A stretch of DNA of 64,000 nt. It comes from Paenibacillus hamazuiensis. GTDB taxonomy: Bacteria > Bacillota > Bacilli > Paenibacillales > NBRC-103111. Shown here in pieces: positions 1-8,790 of this stretch. The stretch is from assembly GCF_023276405.1 (NCBI RefSeq), contig NZ_JALRMO010000001.1, positions 1,798,001 to 1,862,000 of the forward strand. The letters are read 5' to 3'. A program made the position numbers and the translations under genes. Below the pieces are notes generated by a model, which had not been told where the DNA came from, ran no database searches, and saw only the letters and a list, made by a program, of their open reading frames with translations. Each line of letters starts with the position of its first letter. Positions within the stretch are counted from its first letter, which is position 1.

Positions 1-104
1 TCGTAGGAGTCGTGGGAATGATCCTTGCTCATGCTGAAGCTGGCGGTTCGTTTGACGTGTTCGATGAGAAACGGTTTTTGCTGGGGGATGACTTCGTGTT
101 TCAA
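1..104 (-). CDS. AraC-family transcriptional regulator, N-terminal fragment (cut by window start)
   Basis: The reverse strand reads MKHEVIPQQKPF...SMSKDHSHDSY and runs off the window edge. The HSHDSYE-type stretch matches the start of the cupin sensor domain in AraC regulators of Paenibacillaceae; compare the HYHGNYEIYYLLSG segment of the complete AraC gene at 4321-5169. I chose the TTG at 104-102 because GAGGTG (115-110) lies 5 nt upstream. In-frame ATG codons at 143 and 128 have no ribosome binding site. The gene diverges from the dehydrogenase at 268, which it may regulate (inference). The HTH domain lies outside the window, so the assignment rests on a short segment. Confidence 0.6.
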   Translation of the reverse strand, partial: MKHEVIPQQKPFLIEHVKRTASFSMSKDHSHDSY

Positions 105-267
105 AACGGCACCTCGTTTTCGGGTCATTATGATGTCTATCATAACAAAAAATGTAGAAAAAATCTCGATGTAAGCAAATGATGTAATGTTTTCATGTAA
201 TTTTTGCAATACAATAGGAGGCATGAAAGCTGTTCCAACAGACCAAATTATGCTGGAGGGAATATTC

Positions 268-1554
268 ATGTCTCGTACCCGTTATGCTCAAGTCGGCACA
301 GGCGGCCGCGCGCAATTTTTTTACAATGCGATCGCCAAAGATTTTAAGGAAACTTCGGAGATCGTCGCTTTTTGCGATGTGAACCAAACCCGCATGGACT
401 ACGCCAACAAGCAGCTGGAGAAAAACGGCGCCAAGGCGGTTCCGACCTACAAATCGAACGAATTCGATAAAATGATCGAAGAATCGAAGCCGGATGCGGT
501 TATCGTCACGTCCGTCGACCGCACGCATCATACGTACATCATCCGCGCGATGGAGCTTGGCTGCGACGTCGTCACTGAGAAGCCGATGACGGTCGATGAA
601 GTAAAGTGCCAGGAAATTCTCGACGCGGTAAAGCGGACCGGCCGCAAGCTGCGCGTTACGTTCAACTACCGCTATTCTCCGCACAACACGAAAATCCGCG
701 AGCTGATCGAGGACGGCACAATCGGCGACGTCACGGCGGTTCACTTCGAATGGCTGCTCAACACGAAGCACGGCGCCGACTATTTCCGCCGCTGGCACCG
801 CGACAAGCGCAACAGCGGAGGTTTGCTCGTACACAAGTCGACGCACCATTTCGATCTGGTCAATTTTTGGCTGAACACGCAGCCGAAAACTGTTTACGCG
901 CAGGGAGACTTGATGTTCTACGGCCGCGAAAATGCGGAGAAGCGCGGCGTGACGGAGTTTTATTCGCGGGCACGCGGTTCGGAATATGCGAAAAACGATC
1001 CGTTTGCGCTGCATTTGGAGCAAAGCGACAGCCTGAAGGCGATGTACGCCGATGCGGAGCATGAGGACGGCTATTATCGCGACCAAAGCGTCTTCGGTGA
1101 CGGCATCAACATTGAGGATACGATGAGCGTGCTCGTGCGCTACAAAAACAACGCGATGCTCACTTACTCCTTGTACGCGTACGCGCCGTGGGAAGGCTTC
1201 CGTGTATCGTTCAGCGGCACGAAGGGACGTATCGAAATGAACGTGATCGAGCAATCGTACGTCAACTCCGGCGGCGAGCAGGGGCTTGAAGGCGCGGTAG
1301 TCGGCAAAAAAATCATCGTGCATCCGATGTTCGACCAGCCGTACGAAGTGAAGGTGGTCGAAGGCAAAGGCGGTCACGGCGGCGGCGACCCGGTGCTGCT
1401 GAACGACCTGTTCGGCGCGGAAAAAACGCCGGACCGCTTCAACCGCGCAGCGTCTCACGTCGACGGCGCGATGAGCATCCTGACCGGCATCGCCGGCAAC
1501 ATCTCGATCCGCACCGGCCTTCCGGTGAAAGTGGACCAACTCGTGCAGTTTTAA
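268..1554 (+). CDS. Gfo/Idh/MocA family oxidoreductase
   Basis: A 428-residue NAD(P)-dependent dehydrogenase of the glucose-fructose oxidoreductase/inositol dehydrogenase family, probably cytoplasmic and acting on a sugar or cyclitol. The Rossmann loop is seen near the N-terminus (GTGGRAQFF), followed by the family motif TEKPM around residue 95 and the substrate/catalytic segment HKSTHHFDLVNFW near residue 190. The protein is longer than the usual 330-390 residues because of an insertion around residues 230-275. The start is ATG 268 with GGAGG 7-8 nt upstream; the reading frame is open to 187 but without a good ribosome site. It diverges from an AraC-type regulator. The substrate cannot be read from sequence. 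Confidence 0.88.
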   Translation: MSRTRYAQVGTGGRAQFFYNAIAKDFKETSEIVAFCDVNQTRMDYANKQLEKNGAKAVPTYKSNEFDKMIEESKPDAVIVTSVDRTHHTYIIRAMELGCDVVTEKPMTVDEVKCQEILDAVKRTGRKLRVTFNYRYSPHNTKIRELIEDGTIGDVTAVHFEWLLNTKHGADYFRRWHRDKRNSGGLLVHKSTHHFDLVNFWLNTQPKTVYAQGDLMFYGRENAEKRGVTEFYSRARGSEYAKNDPFALHLEQSDSLKAMYADAEHEDGYYRDQSVFGDGINIEDTMSVLVRYKNNAMLTYSLYAYAPWEGFRVSFSGTKGRIEMNVIEQSYVNSGGEQGLEGAVVGKKIIVHPMFDQPYEVKVVEGKGGHGGGDPVLLNDLFGAEKTPDRFNRAASHVDGAMSILTGIAGNISIRTGLPVKVDQLVQF

Positions 1555-1575
1555 GAGAGAGCCTATAAGAAAAAG

Positions 1576-1612
1576 AAGCGGCTGCCTTATCGTGAGGCGG
1601 CTGCTTTTTTTC
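1576..1612 (+). terminator. Rho-independent terminator
   Basis: A hairpin formed by AAGCGGCTGCCTTA and TGAGGCGGCTGCTT (with G-U pairs) is followed by a run of seven T. It lies 20 nt after the dehydrogenase stop codon. Confidence 0.8.
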
Positions 1613-1738
1613 TCGTAAAGGAGGAACTCTTCTTTGGGATTATAGGGCAGGATAATAGCCGATACATGTAGAATGTTTATTATAAAAATTTATATTTTTG
1701 CACAGATCTTTCATCCGATTTTGCGGGGGTGTACGCGT

Positions 1739-3010
1739 ATGGAAAACAATCGAAACTGGGCAGGCAATTACAGCTACAGCGCGAAGGAACTTCTTGTTCC
1801 GGAGTCGGTGGAACAAGTACAGGAAATCGTGGCTCGCAGCAGCCTGATCAAGGCGCTTGGCACTCGGCATTCGTTTAATGGAATCGCTGATTGTACCGGG
1901 AGTCTCCTCTCGCTTCAAAAGCTTAACCGCGTTATAAATTTAGACGTTCAACGCAATAAGATTACAGTCGAAGCCGGTATAAGATACGGCGATCTGTGCC
2001 ATTATTTGCACGGATGCGGTTATGCGCTGCACAATTTGGCATCGCTGCCGCACATATCCATTGCAGGTGCAATCGCAACAGCAACACATGGTTCCGGTGA
2101 CCGAAACGGCAATCTTGCTTCTGCGGTTCACTCCCTGGAAGTCGTCAAAGCGGATGGGGAGAAAGCCGTTTTCTCTCGAGAAGGGCAAGACGGTCTCTTC
2201 GAGGGAGCGGTCGTGGGACTTGGAGGACTTGGGGTTATTACGCAAATCACTCTGGATGTGATCCCTACGTTCCAGATGAGCCAACACGTATTCGAAAACT
2301 TGCCTTTAGCGCAGCTGAAGGACCATTTTGACGATATTTTCTCCAGCGCTTACAGCGTTAGTCTATTCACGGATTGGAAAACTGCGGGTTTCAATCAAGT
2401 ATGGCAAAAGCGTATTGCAAACGATTACACCCCTGCACCGGCGGACTCCGAATTTTTTGGCGCTGCGCCGGCAGGTGCGCACCGGCATCCGGTGCCCGGC
2501 TACTCGGCGGAGAATTGCAGCGAGCAGCTTGGCGTTCCCGGGCCGTGGTACGAACGGCTGCCGCATTTCCGGATGGATTTTACGCCAAGCGCCGGCGAGG
2601 AACTGCAAAGCGAATATTTCGTGCCGCGCCAAAAAGCTTATGATGCGTTATGTGCGATTGACCGAATAAAGGACAGCATTGCGCCGTATCTCTATGTGTC
2701 CGAGGTTCGTACGATTGCGGAAGATCGGCTGTGGATGAGCCCCTGTTACAAGCAGCAATCGGTGGGGATTCACTTTACGTGGAAAGCGGACTGGGAAGCT
2801 GTGCGGCAAATATTGCCGATCATCGAAGAGCAGCTGGCACCGTTTCATGCCCGTCCGCATTGGGGGAAGTTGTTTGCCATGCCACCCGCACATGTTCAAT
2901 CGCTTTACGAAAAGCTGCCCGACTTTCGGCAGCTGCTCCTTCAGTGCGACCCTCAAGGAAAGTTTTGTAACAATTTCTTGAAAAGTTATATTATGGAAAA
3001 TTATTCATAG
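1739..3010 (+). CDS. FAD-binding polyol/aldonolactone oxidase
   Basis: A 423-residue flavoprotein of the vanillyl-alcohol oxidase/gulonolactone oxidase type. The N-terminal FAD-binding domain carries IKALGTRHSFN and the segment GAIATATHGSG near residue 110, whose histidine is the covalent FAD attachment site in gulonolactone oxidases and bacterial alditol/xylitol oxidases. The C-terminal HWGKLF segment is typical of the D-arabinono-1,4-lactone oxidase domain. It should oxidise a polyol or aldonolactone with O2, giving H2O2. The start is ATG 1739, about 10 nt after a G-rich ribosome site; the frame is open to 1673. The substrate is uncertain. Confidence 0.85.
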   Translation: MENNRNWAGNYSYSAKELLVPESVEQVQEIVARSSLIKALGTRHSFNGIADCTGSLLSLQKLNRVINLDVQRNKITVEAGIRYGDLCHYLHGCGYALHNLASLPHISIAGAIATATHGSGDRNGNLASAVHSLEVVKADGEKAVFSREGQDGLFEGAVVGLGGLGVITQITLDVIPTFQMSQHVFENLPLAQLKDHFDDIFSSAYSVSLFTDWKTAGFNQVWQKRIANDYTPAPADSEFFGAAPAGAHRHPVPGYSAENCSEQLGVPGPWYERLPHFRMDFTPSAGEELQSEYFVPRQKAYDALCAIDRIKDSIAPYLYVSEVRTIAEDRLWMSPCYKQQSVGIHFTWKADWEAVRQILPIIEEQLAPFHARPHWGKLFAMPPAHVQSLYEKLPDFRQLLLQCDPQGKFCNNFLKSYIMENYS

Positions 3011-3061
3011 TACCCATTGAGAAGCTGCAGATGAGGCTCAGCAGCTCAACGAGTAATAAAG

Positions 3062-3095
3062 AGGCCGCCGGGGATCGATCGGGCGGCCTGTTTGT
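3062..3095 (+). terminator. Probable Rho-independent terminator
   Basis: AGGCCGCC pairs with GGCGGCCT around a loop of about 12 nt and is followed by GTTTGTG. The T tract is weak. It lies downstream of the FAD oxidase. Confidence 0.5.
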
Positions 3096-3213
3096 GCCCT
3101 AACCTTTCAGCACGTAGATGTACCGTCTTTATCATAGCTATAAGTGCATCCGCAGCTTTATTCAAGTAAAATAAGAGGGACGACGACGGAACGAAAAAGG
3201 AGCTTGAACAACA

Positions 3214-4293
3214 ATGAGAAGACTGCTTGAAACCGGACTCGTGACGGGCGCCGGCGGGCTGCTGTTTACGCTGCTGCATATCCCGCTCAGCTGGATGCTC
3301 GGCCCGATGGCGGCTGCGATGCTTTGGGGCGAGCTTGCGAAACGGACGCTCCGGTGGCCGATCGGGCTGCGCAATGCGGGGCTCGCCGTTCTCGGCTACA
3401 TGATGGGCATCACGTTTACGAAGGAAACGGGGCACCAGATCGTCGTGCAGCTGCCGACGATGCTGACCGTCACCGTACTTACGGTTGCTTTCAGCTTGGC
3501 CACAGCCTGGCTGACGGCGCGGAAAGCGGAAATCACGATGGCCAGCAGCGTGATCGGCAGCATTCCGGGCGGCCTGTCCCAGATGGTCGTATTAAGCGAG
3601 GAGGTGAGGGGAGCGGAAGGGACGCAGGTCGCTTTTATGCAGACGATCCGGCTGATGGCCGTCATTTTTATCGTGCCCTTCGTGGCGGTGCACGGCCTTG
3701 CCGCAAGCGCCGACGGGGCGGTTCCTGCCTCCGCAGCGGCGAATGCTTACACGGCCTGGCTTGCGCATCCGGCGTTTTCCGCCGGCGTTGTCGCCGCTAT
3801 CGCGGCAAGCTGCTGGGTTGCGGTCAAGCTGCGCTTTCCGACGCCTTATATGCTCGGGCCGCTGGTGGCGGCCGCGCTTCTGGTCGTCCTGGGCGAGCCG
3901 GCCCCGCATGTACCGCCGCTCCTGATCATCGCCGCCCAGTGGGCCATCGGCGCCTATATGGGTGTTACGACGAGGCTGGGCAGCCTCGCGAACTGGAAAA
4001 AGCTGCTGCCGTACTCCGCGCTCAGCGGCATCGGCGTAGTGCTTTTTTCGCTGGCTATCGCCTACGTGCTCAGTTTGCTGCATCCGATCACATTTCTGAC
4101 CGCTTTCCTCAGCACCGCGCCGGGCGGCATGACGGAGATGGGCGTGACGGCGGCGATTACGCATGCGGATATTACGATGATCGTCGCCTATCAAATGTTC
4201 CGCATTCTGTTTATTTTGTTCCTCGTACCGCCGGTGCTCAAATGGGGCTTAAACCGGTTCGGGCGCATGGAGCCCGGTACGGACAAGGCATAA
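3214..4293 (+). CDS. AbrB family membrane protein (PF05145 type)
   Basis: A 359-residue hydrophobic protein with about ten predicted membrane segments arranged as two related halves. Each half carries a SIPGG or TAPGG signature: GSIPGGLSQM near residue 115 and STAPGGMTEM near residue 300. Together with HIPLSWMLGPM near the N-terminus, this is typical of the family annotated as AbrB or putative ammonia monooxygenase. Despite the name it is not the DNA-binding transition-state regulator; the function is unknown, possibly transport. The start is ATG 3214 with AAGGAG about 11 nt upstream. It converges on the AraC gene with only 27 bp between. Confidence 0.85.
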   Translation: MRRLLETGLVTGAGGLLFTLLHIPLSWMLGPMAAAMLWGELAKRTLRWPIGLRNAGLAVLGYMMGITFTKETGHQIVVQLPTMLTVTVLTVAFSLATAWLTARKAEITMASSVIGSIPGGLSQMVVLSEEVRGAEGTQVAFMQTIRLMAVIFIVPFVAVHGLAASADGAVPASAAANAYTAWLAHPAFSAGVVAAIAASCWVAVKLRFPTPYMLGPLVAAALLVVLGEPAPHVPPLLIIAAQWAIGAYMGVTTRLGSLANWKKLLPYSALSGIGVVLFSLAIAYVLSLLHPITFLTAFLSTAPGGMTEMGVTAAITHADITMIVAYQMFRILFILFLVPPVLKWGLNRFGRMEPGTDKA

Positions 4294-4320
4294 TGTGGAA
4301 CGGTCGGGCTCCCGGACTGC

Positions 4321-5169
4321 TCACGGGCTGAACTTGCGGTACTCGAGCGGAGCCAGCTTGGTCAGTTTTTTGAACACCCGCCCGAAATGAGCGATGTTTT
4401 CGAAGCCGACCTGATCGGCGATTTCGATGATTTTCGCATTCGTTTCCTTGAGCAGCTGCTGCGCTTTCTTGATGCGTGTCACGTTCAAATATTCGACGAA
4501 CGAGAAACCGGTAATTTCCTTAAACGCCCGGCTTAGATAATACGGACTGATGTAAAAACGTTCGGAAAGCGCGGTTAACGTGATCGGCTCGGCGTAATGC
4601 CGGTTGATGTATTGCACGATTTCCGAAATTTTTTTGTGCAGCGGGCTGGCATGTTCAAATGGAACGGTTTTATGTTGTTCAAGGTAACGGGTCGCGAAGA
4701 GCAGCAGCTCGATCAGCAGCGTTTTCGCATACAGCTCGTACCCGGTGGCCTGGTCTTTTAATTCCTTCATCAGCTTGTCCAGCGTCGTCTGCACGAACAG
4801 CTGATCCTGCAGCTTGAGGCTGACGACGTGACCCGGATGCCCGAACGGAACAAACAAATATGGCGCTTTTAAAGGAAAATCGGCTCCGAGAAACTGGTCG
4901 CTGAAATTGATGACGATCCGCTCGTGACCGGGTTCGCCGATGTCCGACGTCTTGTGCACTTCGTGTTTGTTTATAAATACCAGATCGCCCGGAGATATTA
5001 AATAAGAACGGTCTTTAATGAAGTAAGTCCTCTGGCCCGAAAGTAAATAGTAGATTTCATAGTTGCCGTGATAATGATTCGTTCGTTCGAACGGCTCTGT
5101 TCGCCGGACGTGATCGATATAAAAATCGTCCTCTTCGGACCCGTAAGTAAAGGAAACCGTTTCGCTCAT
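4321..5169 (-). CDS. AraC-family transcriptional regulator
   Basis: A 282-residue protein. The N-terminal cupin effector-binding domain includes NHYHGNYEIYYLLSG (about residues 31-45) and HEVHKT. The C-terminal region has two helix-turn-helix motifs (about residues 185-280), with ISPYYLSRAFKEITG and IADQVGFENIAHFGRVFKK. It diverges from uxaE across 157 bp, so it is the obvious candidate regulator of hexuronate catabolism (inference from position). The ribosome site on the reverse strand is G-rich (GGTGGGGGTG). Confidence 0.9.
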   Translation of the reverse strand: MSETVSFTYGSEEDDFYIDHVRRTEPFERTNHYHGNYEIYYLLSGQRTYFIKDRSYLISPGDLVFINKHEVHKTSDIGEPGHERIVINFSDQFLGADFPLKAPYLFVPFGHPGHVVSLKLQDQLFVQTTLDKLMKELKDQATGYELYAKTLLIELLLFATRYLEQHKTVPFEHASPLHKKISEIVQYINRHYAEPITLTALSERFYISPYYLSRAFKEITGFSFVEYLNVTRIKKAQQLLKETNAKIIEIADQVGFENIAHFGRVFKKLTKLAPLEYRKFSP

Positions 5170-5326
5170 GCGGACACCCCCACCACATTGTAACAGCTTG
5201 CTTCCGTTATAGCAAAATATGCATGGTTTATGCTATTTACAGCAAAAATCGTAGAGATTCTGATATTAATTTGCGATATGATGAAAAAAGAGTTGTTACC
5301 ATTAGTCGAGGAGGCTTTTTAATAGC

Positions 5327-6820
5327 ATGAGCAAGTATGAATCGATCGCACAGGCGATCCAAAATGGAACCGTTTCCGCTGCGGCGGTAAATGGCGTCAA
5401 GGTATATGAAAAATCGCTCGACGAAGCGGCCGGCACGAAACTTCTTATGATCAAAGACGGCTACACGAAATATTTGATCGCCGTTGGCGAAGGAAGCTTG
5501 TACAGCGAACTGCAAGGAAACGCCCAAGGCGGGTACAAAGTATGTCCGCTGTCGCATGAAAACCGCCTTGTGCTCAACAAATATTTCCCATATACGGCGC
5601 CTCAGGCGTTCGGAACGCAAATCGCCACGATCGGTCTCGGCGACCGTCTCGGTCTTGCATCTCCCGGACATATCCAAACGGTGCGCGGCAAAAACGTTCG
5701 TCCGATTCTGGCCCAGCAAAGCATCCGCGAGCTGAACCTGACCGGCCGCAACTATAAAGAAGTTGTCGACGCCGCCGCTTACGCCGTGTTCCAGGAAGGC
5801 TACAAGGACGGCTACGGCGCAGACGGCGACCACTTGAAGGTCGAAGCAGACATCCAAATGTCGCTTGACTTGGGCTTTACGATGCTGACGCTGGACTGCT
5901 CGGAAAAAATCGACAATACCGTGGACGGAACTACGCGTGAGGCTCAAGCGGCCAAATATGCGCAGCTGCCCGAATCCGTCCGCAGCCACTACGAAAGCCG
6001 TTACCTGGACAAAACGTTCGAGGCTGCCGGCACGAAGTTCACTTTCGACAAGGCGACGCTAATCGAAAACGTGCTGATCTATGGCGCAGCGATCGATTTT
6101 ATGGAGCACGTGTACAATACGTATATCAAGACGGCTCCGCGCGCGGTGGACTTTGAAATCTCCATCGACGAAACGGCTACGCCGACCGCTCCGGAATCCC
6201 ATTTCTTCGTGGCGAAGGAGCTGTACAGCCGCGGTCTGGAAATTTACAGCATGGCGCCGAGATTTTGCGGCGAGTTCCAGAAGGGCATCGACTACATCGG
6301 CGATATCGCGCAGTTCGAGAAGGAGCTCAAAATCCATGCCGGCCTGGCCGACGAGTTCGGCTACAAGCTGAGCATCCACTCCGGCAGCGACAAGTTCAGC
6401 GTATTCCAGCTGATCGGCGAATATACGAAGGGTCGCTTCCACGTGAAAACTGCCGGCACGAACTGGCTTGAGGCGATGCGTACGGTTGCGAGAGTGAATC
6501 CTTCCTTGTACCGCAAAATGCACCAATATGCGCTTGAGCATTACGAGGAAGCGACGGCTTACTACCATGTCAACGGTACGCCGGACAAGGTGAAACCTCT
6601 GGATCAAGTGTCCGATGCGGACCTGCCGACGTACATGGACGAGGAAAACGCCCGCCAAGTTATTCACATCACTTACGGCATTTTGCTGCAGGCGAAAGAC
6701 GCGCAAGGCAACTCGCTGTTCAAGGACGAGTTCTACCGCACGCTTAGCGATCACGAGGAAGAGTACAGTCAGGCGCTTATCAAACACATCGGCAAACACC
6801 TCGAGCTGCTCGGCAAGTAA
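5327..6820 (+). CDS. uxaE: Tagaturonate/fructuronate epimerase
   Basis: A 497-residue protein recognised as the UxaE family, which interconverts D-tagaturonate and D-fructuronate and so joins the galacturonate and glucuronate pathways in the cytoplasm. Supporting features are the length, segments such as CPLSHENRLVLNKYF and FEISIDETATPT, and the neighbour uxaC. The start is ATG 5327 with GAGGAGG about 11 nt upstream. The pair uxaE-uxaC allows growth on galacturonate by isomerisation to tagaturonate and epimerisation to fructuronate. The genes for fructuronate reductase, mannonate dehydratase and uronate transport are not in the window. Confidence 0.88.
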   Translation: MSKYESIAQAIQNGTVSAAAVNGVKVYEKSLDEAAGTKLLMIKDGYTKYLIAVGEGSLYSELQGNAQGGYKVCPLSHENRLVLNKYFPYTAPQAFGTQIATIGLGDRLGLASPGHIQTVRGKNVRPILAQQSIRELNLTGRNYKEVVDAAAYAVFQEGYKDGYGADGDHLKVEADIQMSLDLGFTMLTLDCSEKIDNTVDGTTREAQAAKYAQLPESVRSHYESRYLDKTFEAAGTKFTFDKATLIENVLIYGAAIDFMEHVYNTYIKTAPRAVDFEISIDETATPTAPESHFFVAKELYSRGLEIYSMAPRFCGEFQKGIDYIGDIAQFEKELKIHAGLADEFGYKLSIHSGSDKFSVFQLIGEYTKGRFHVKTAGTNWLEAMRTVARVNPSLYRKMHQYALEHYEEATAYYHVNGTPDKVKPLDQVSDADLPTYMDEENARQVIHITYGILLQAKDAQGNSLFKDEFYRTLSDHEEEYSQALIKHIGKHLELLGK

Positions 6821-6887
6821 TCGGAAAATTTTTCGGATTTTGCGGGTGAAGCACTCGCTATGTTGTCCGAAACATGATATTGTTAAT

Positions 6888-6914
6888 AGGGAGACCCGCT
6901 TATGGGTCTTCCTT
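6888..6914 (+). terminator. Hairpin between uxaE and uxaC (possible attenuator or processing site)
   Basis: AGGGAGACCC pairs fully (one G-U) with GGGTCTTCCT around a 6-nt loop, followed only by TTTACC. It may end or reduce readthrough from uxaE, because the operator-like site at 6925 suggests that uxaC also has its own control. Confidence 0.5.
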
Positions 6915-6924
6915 TACCGTATGA

Positions 6925-6938
6925 ATGTTAACGTGAAC
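6925..6938. promoter_or_regulatory. LacI-type operator-like palindrome upstream of uxaC
   Basis: TGTTAACGTGAACA is a near-perfect palindrome with a central ACGT and one mismatched pair. The same 14-mer, within a shared 17-nt context (ATGTTAACGTGAACAAT), occurs at 18510-18523 before the second Gfo/Idh/MocA gene. Its form fits LacI-family operators such as those of uronate regulators; the regulator is not in the window. Confidence 0.55.
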
Positions 6939-6966
6939 AATACTTTTGAAAGGTGGAATTTGCGCA

Positions 6967-8373
6967 ATGAAACCGTTTTTGGATGACAACTTTCTGCTGA
7001 ACAATGAAACTGCGATTCGCTTGTACCACGATTATGCCAAAAAAATGCCGATCATCGATTATCACTGCCATTTGAGCCCGCAGGAGATTTACGAGAACAA
7101 AAAGTTCAAAAATATCACCGACGCATGGCTGTACGGCGATCACTATAAATGGAGAGTCATGAGAGCGAACGGTGTCCTGGAAAAATATGTAACCGGCGGC
7201 GAAGGAGCCAGCGACTACGACCGTTTCCTCGCATGGGCGAAAACGGTTCCACAAGCGATCGGCAACCCGCTTTACCACTGGTCGCATCTGGAGCTGCAGC
7301 GTTATTTCGATGTATACGAGCTGATCAACGAGAAGAACGCTCCGGCGATTTGGGAAAAAGTGAATGCCAAGCTGAGCGGCGAAGGCTTCGGTGCGCGCGA
7401 TTTCATCACGAAATCCGACGTTCGCGTCATCTGCACGACGGACGACCCGACCGATTCACTCGAATATCATATCAAAATCAAGGATGATCCGACGTTTGAT
7501 GTGAAGGTGCTGCCTTCTTTCCGCCCGGACAAAGGGCTTGAAATCAACCGCGCGACGTTCCTGCCATGGGTAGGCAAGCTCGGCGAAGTTACCGGACAAA
7601 CGATCACAAACTACGATCAGTTGCTCTCCGCCCTCGATTCGCGCGCGCGTTTCTTCCACTCGATCGGCGGCTGCGTATCCGACCATGCGCTTGATTATGT
7701 TCCTTACGCGGAAACGACGAAGGAAGAGGCAGCGGCTATTTTCGCCAAAGCGCTGAAAGGCGAAACGGTCAGCCTCGAGGAGGAGAAGAAGTACAAGACA
7801 TACACGCTCGTGTTCCTGTGCAAAATTTACGCCGAGCTCGGCTGGGCGCAGCAGTTCCATATCAACGCGTCCCGCAACAACAACAGCCGCATGTTCGCAC
7901 AGCTCGGTCCGGACACCGGCTTCGACTCGATCAACGACAGCTCGGTCGCTTATCCGCTGAGCCGTCTGCTCGATACGCTCGACAAGGACAATGCGCTGGC
8001 GAAAACGATTTTGTACTCGCTCAACCCGAACGACAATATTATTTTGGCCACACTCATGGGCAGCTACCAAGGCGGCGGCATCCCGGGCAAAATCCAGTTC
8101 GGCTCCGCATGGTGGTTTAACGATACGAAGGACGGCATGCTAGACCAAATGAAGACGCTGGCCAACGTCGGCCTCTTGAGCCGCTTTGTCGGTATGCTGA
8201 CCGACTCCCGCAGCTTCTTGTCCTACACCCGCCACGAATATTTCCGCCGTTTGGTGTGCAACCTGATCGGCGAATGGGTAGAGAACGGCGAGTTCCCTCA
8301 CGATATGGAGCTGCTCGGCGAAATCGTGCAAAACATTTCCTACAACAACGCAAACGAGTATTTCAATTTCTAA
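6967..8373 (+). CDS. uxaC: Glucuronate isomerase
   Basis: A 468-residue member of the amidohydrolase-fold uronate isomerases, converting glucuronate to fructuronate and galacturonate to tagaturonate. The N-terminal PIIDYHCHLSPQEIYENK contains the metal-binding HxH pair, and the length matches the family. Further family segments are CTTDDPTDSLEYH and SFRPDKGLEINR. The start is ATG 6967 with AAGGTGG about 9 nt upstream; an in-frame TTG at 6946 precedes that ribosome site and is rejected. It lies 146 bp after uxaE, with a hairpin and an operator-like site between them. Confidence 0.95.
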   Translation: MKPFLDDNFLLNNETAIRLYHDYAKKMPIIDYHCHLSPQEIYENKKFKNITDAWLYGDHYKWRVMRANGVLEKYVTGGEGASDYDRFLAWAKTVPQAIGNPLYHWSHLELQRYFDVYELINEKNAPAIWEKVNAKLSGEGFGARDFITKSDVRVICTTDDPTDSLEYHIKIKDDPTFDVKVLPSFRPDKGLEINRATFLPWVGKLGEVTGQTITNYDQLLSALDSRARFFHSIGGCVSDHALDYVPYAETTKEEAAAIFAKALKGETVSLEEEKKYKTYTLVFLCKIYAELGWAQQFHINASRNNNSRMFAQLGPDTGFDSINDSSVAYPLSRLLDTLDKDNALAKTILYSLNPNDNIILATLMGSYQGGGIPGKIQFGSAWWFNDTKDGMLDQMKTLANVGLLSRFVGMLTDSRSFLSYTRHEYFRRLVCNLIGEWVENGEFPHDMELLGEIVQNISYNNANEYFNF

Positions 8374-8398
8374 AAACGAACGAACTATATACAAAGAA

Positions 8399-8428
8399 AA
8401 CCTGGCGGAATGTTCGCCAGGTTTTTTA
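8399..8428 (+). terminator. Rho-independent terminator after uxaC
   Basis: AACCTGGCG pairs with CGCCAGGTT around a 6-nt loop and is followed by a T run. Confidence 0.9.
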
Positions 8429-8504
8429 CATTCGAAATCGAGATTGGAACCATAGAAGACTAAATGACACTTGGAACTGTTATTCCTCGAAAATAAGTAG
8501 TTTA

Positions 8505-8706
8505 TAAAAATAGCGGAACTCACGTTCGTTATTCTCAGAAAAATGGCTTCATCGAAAAAATAGAGGAACTGAGATGCGCTAAATCGGTAGAAAATGGCTT
8601 GTGGATTGGGAAATCCGACAAATAGAGCACCTGAGTTCCGTTAATTTCCAAAAATGTCCGAAATCGCCCCAAATAGCGAACCATAGTTCCGCTATGTTCC
8701 CGCTTA
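8505..8706. repeat. Degenerate tandem repeat, four units of 51-62 bp
   Basis: Four units begin with AAATAGCGG or AAATAGAGC-like sequence at about 8508, 8558, 8620 and 8671. Each contains an imperfect inverted repeat of the type AAATAGCGGAACT...TTCCGCTAT, and in three of them this is followed by AAAATG. A single related copy lies at 59297-59336. The whole gap 8429-8790 holds no convincing gene. Confidence 0.6.
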
Positions 8707-8728
8707 ACCCTGACAACATTGCGCTTGG

Positions 8729-8790
8729 GGCGCCCGGGGTCCCCCTAGAGGAGGGGGGCAACAATATAGGGTACTCCTAGGGGGATGCCC
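8729..8790. repeat. Fragment of the dispersed GC-rich repeat module
   Basis: GGGGCGCCCGGGGTCCCCCT followed by AGAGGAGGGGGG matches the GC-rich end module seen at 27.1, 33.3 and 59.9 kb, but the hairpin units of those loci are absent here. Confidence 0.45.

Noticed and set aside
193-1539. Long reverse-strand open frame (448 codons) opposite the first dehydrogenase
   Set aside because: It is the shadow of a strongly coding forward gene in GC-rich DNA; its translation is Arg/Val/His-rich with no recognisable domain and no ribosome site.
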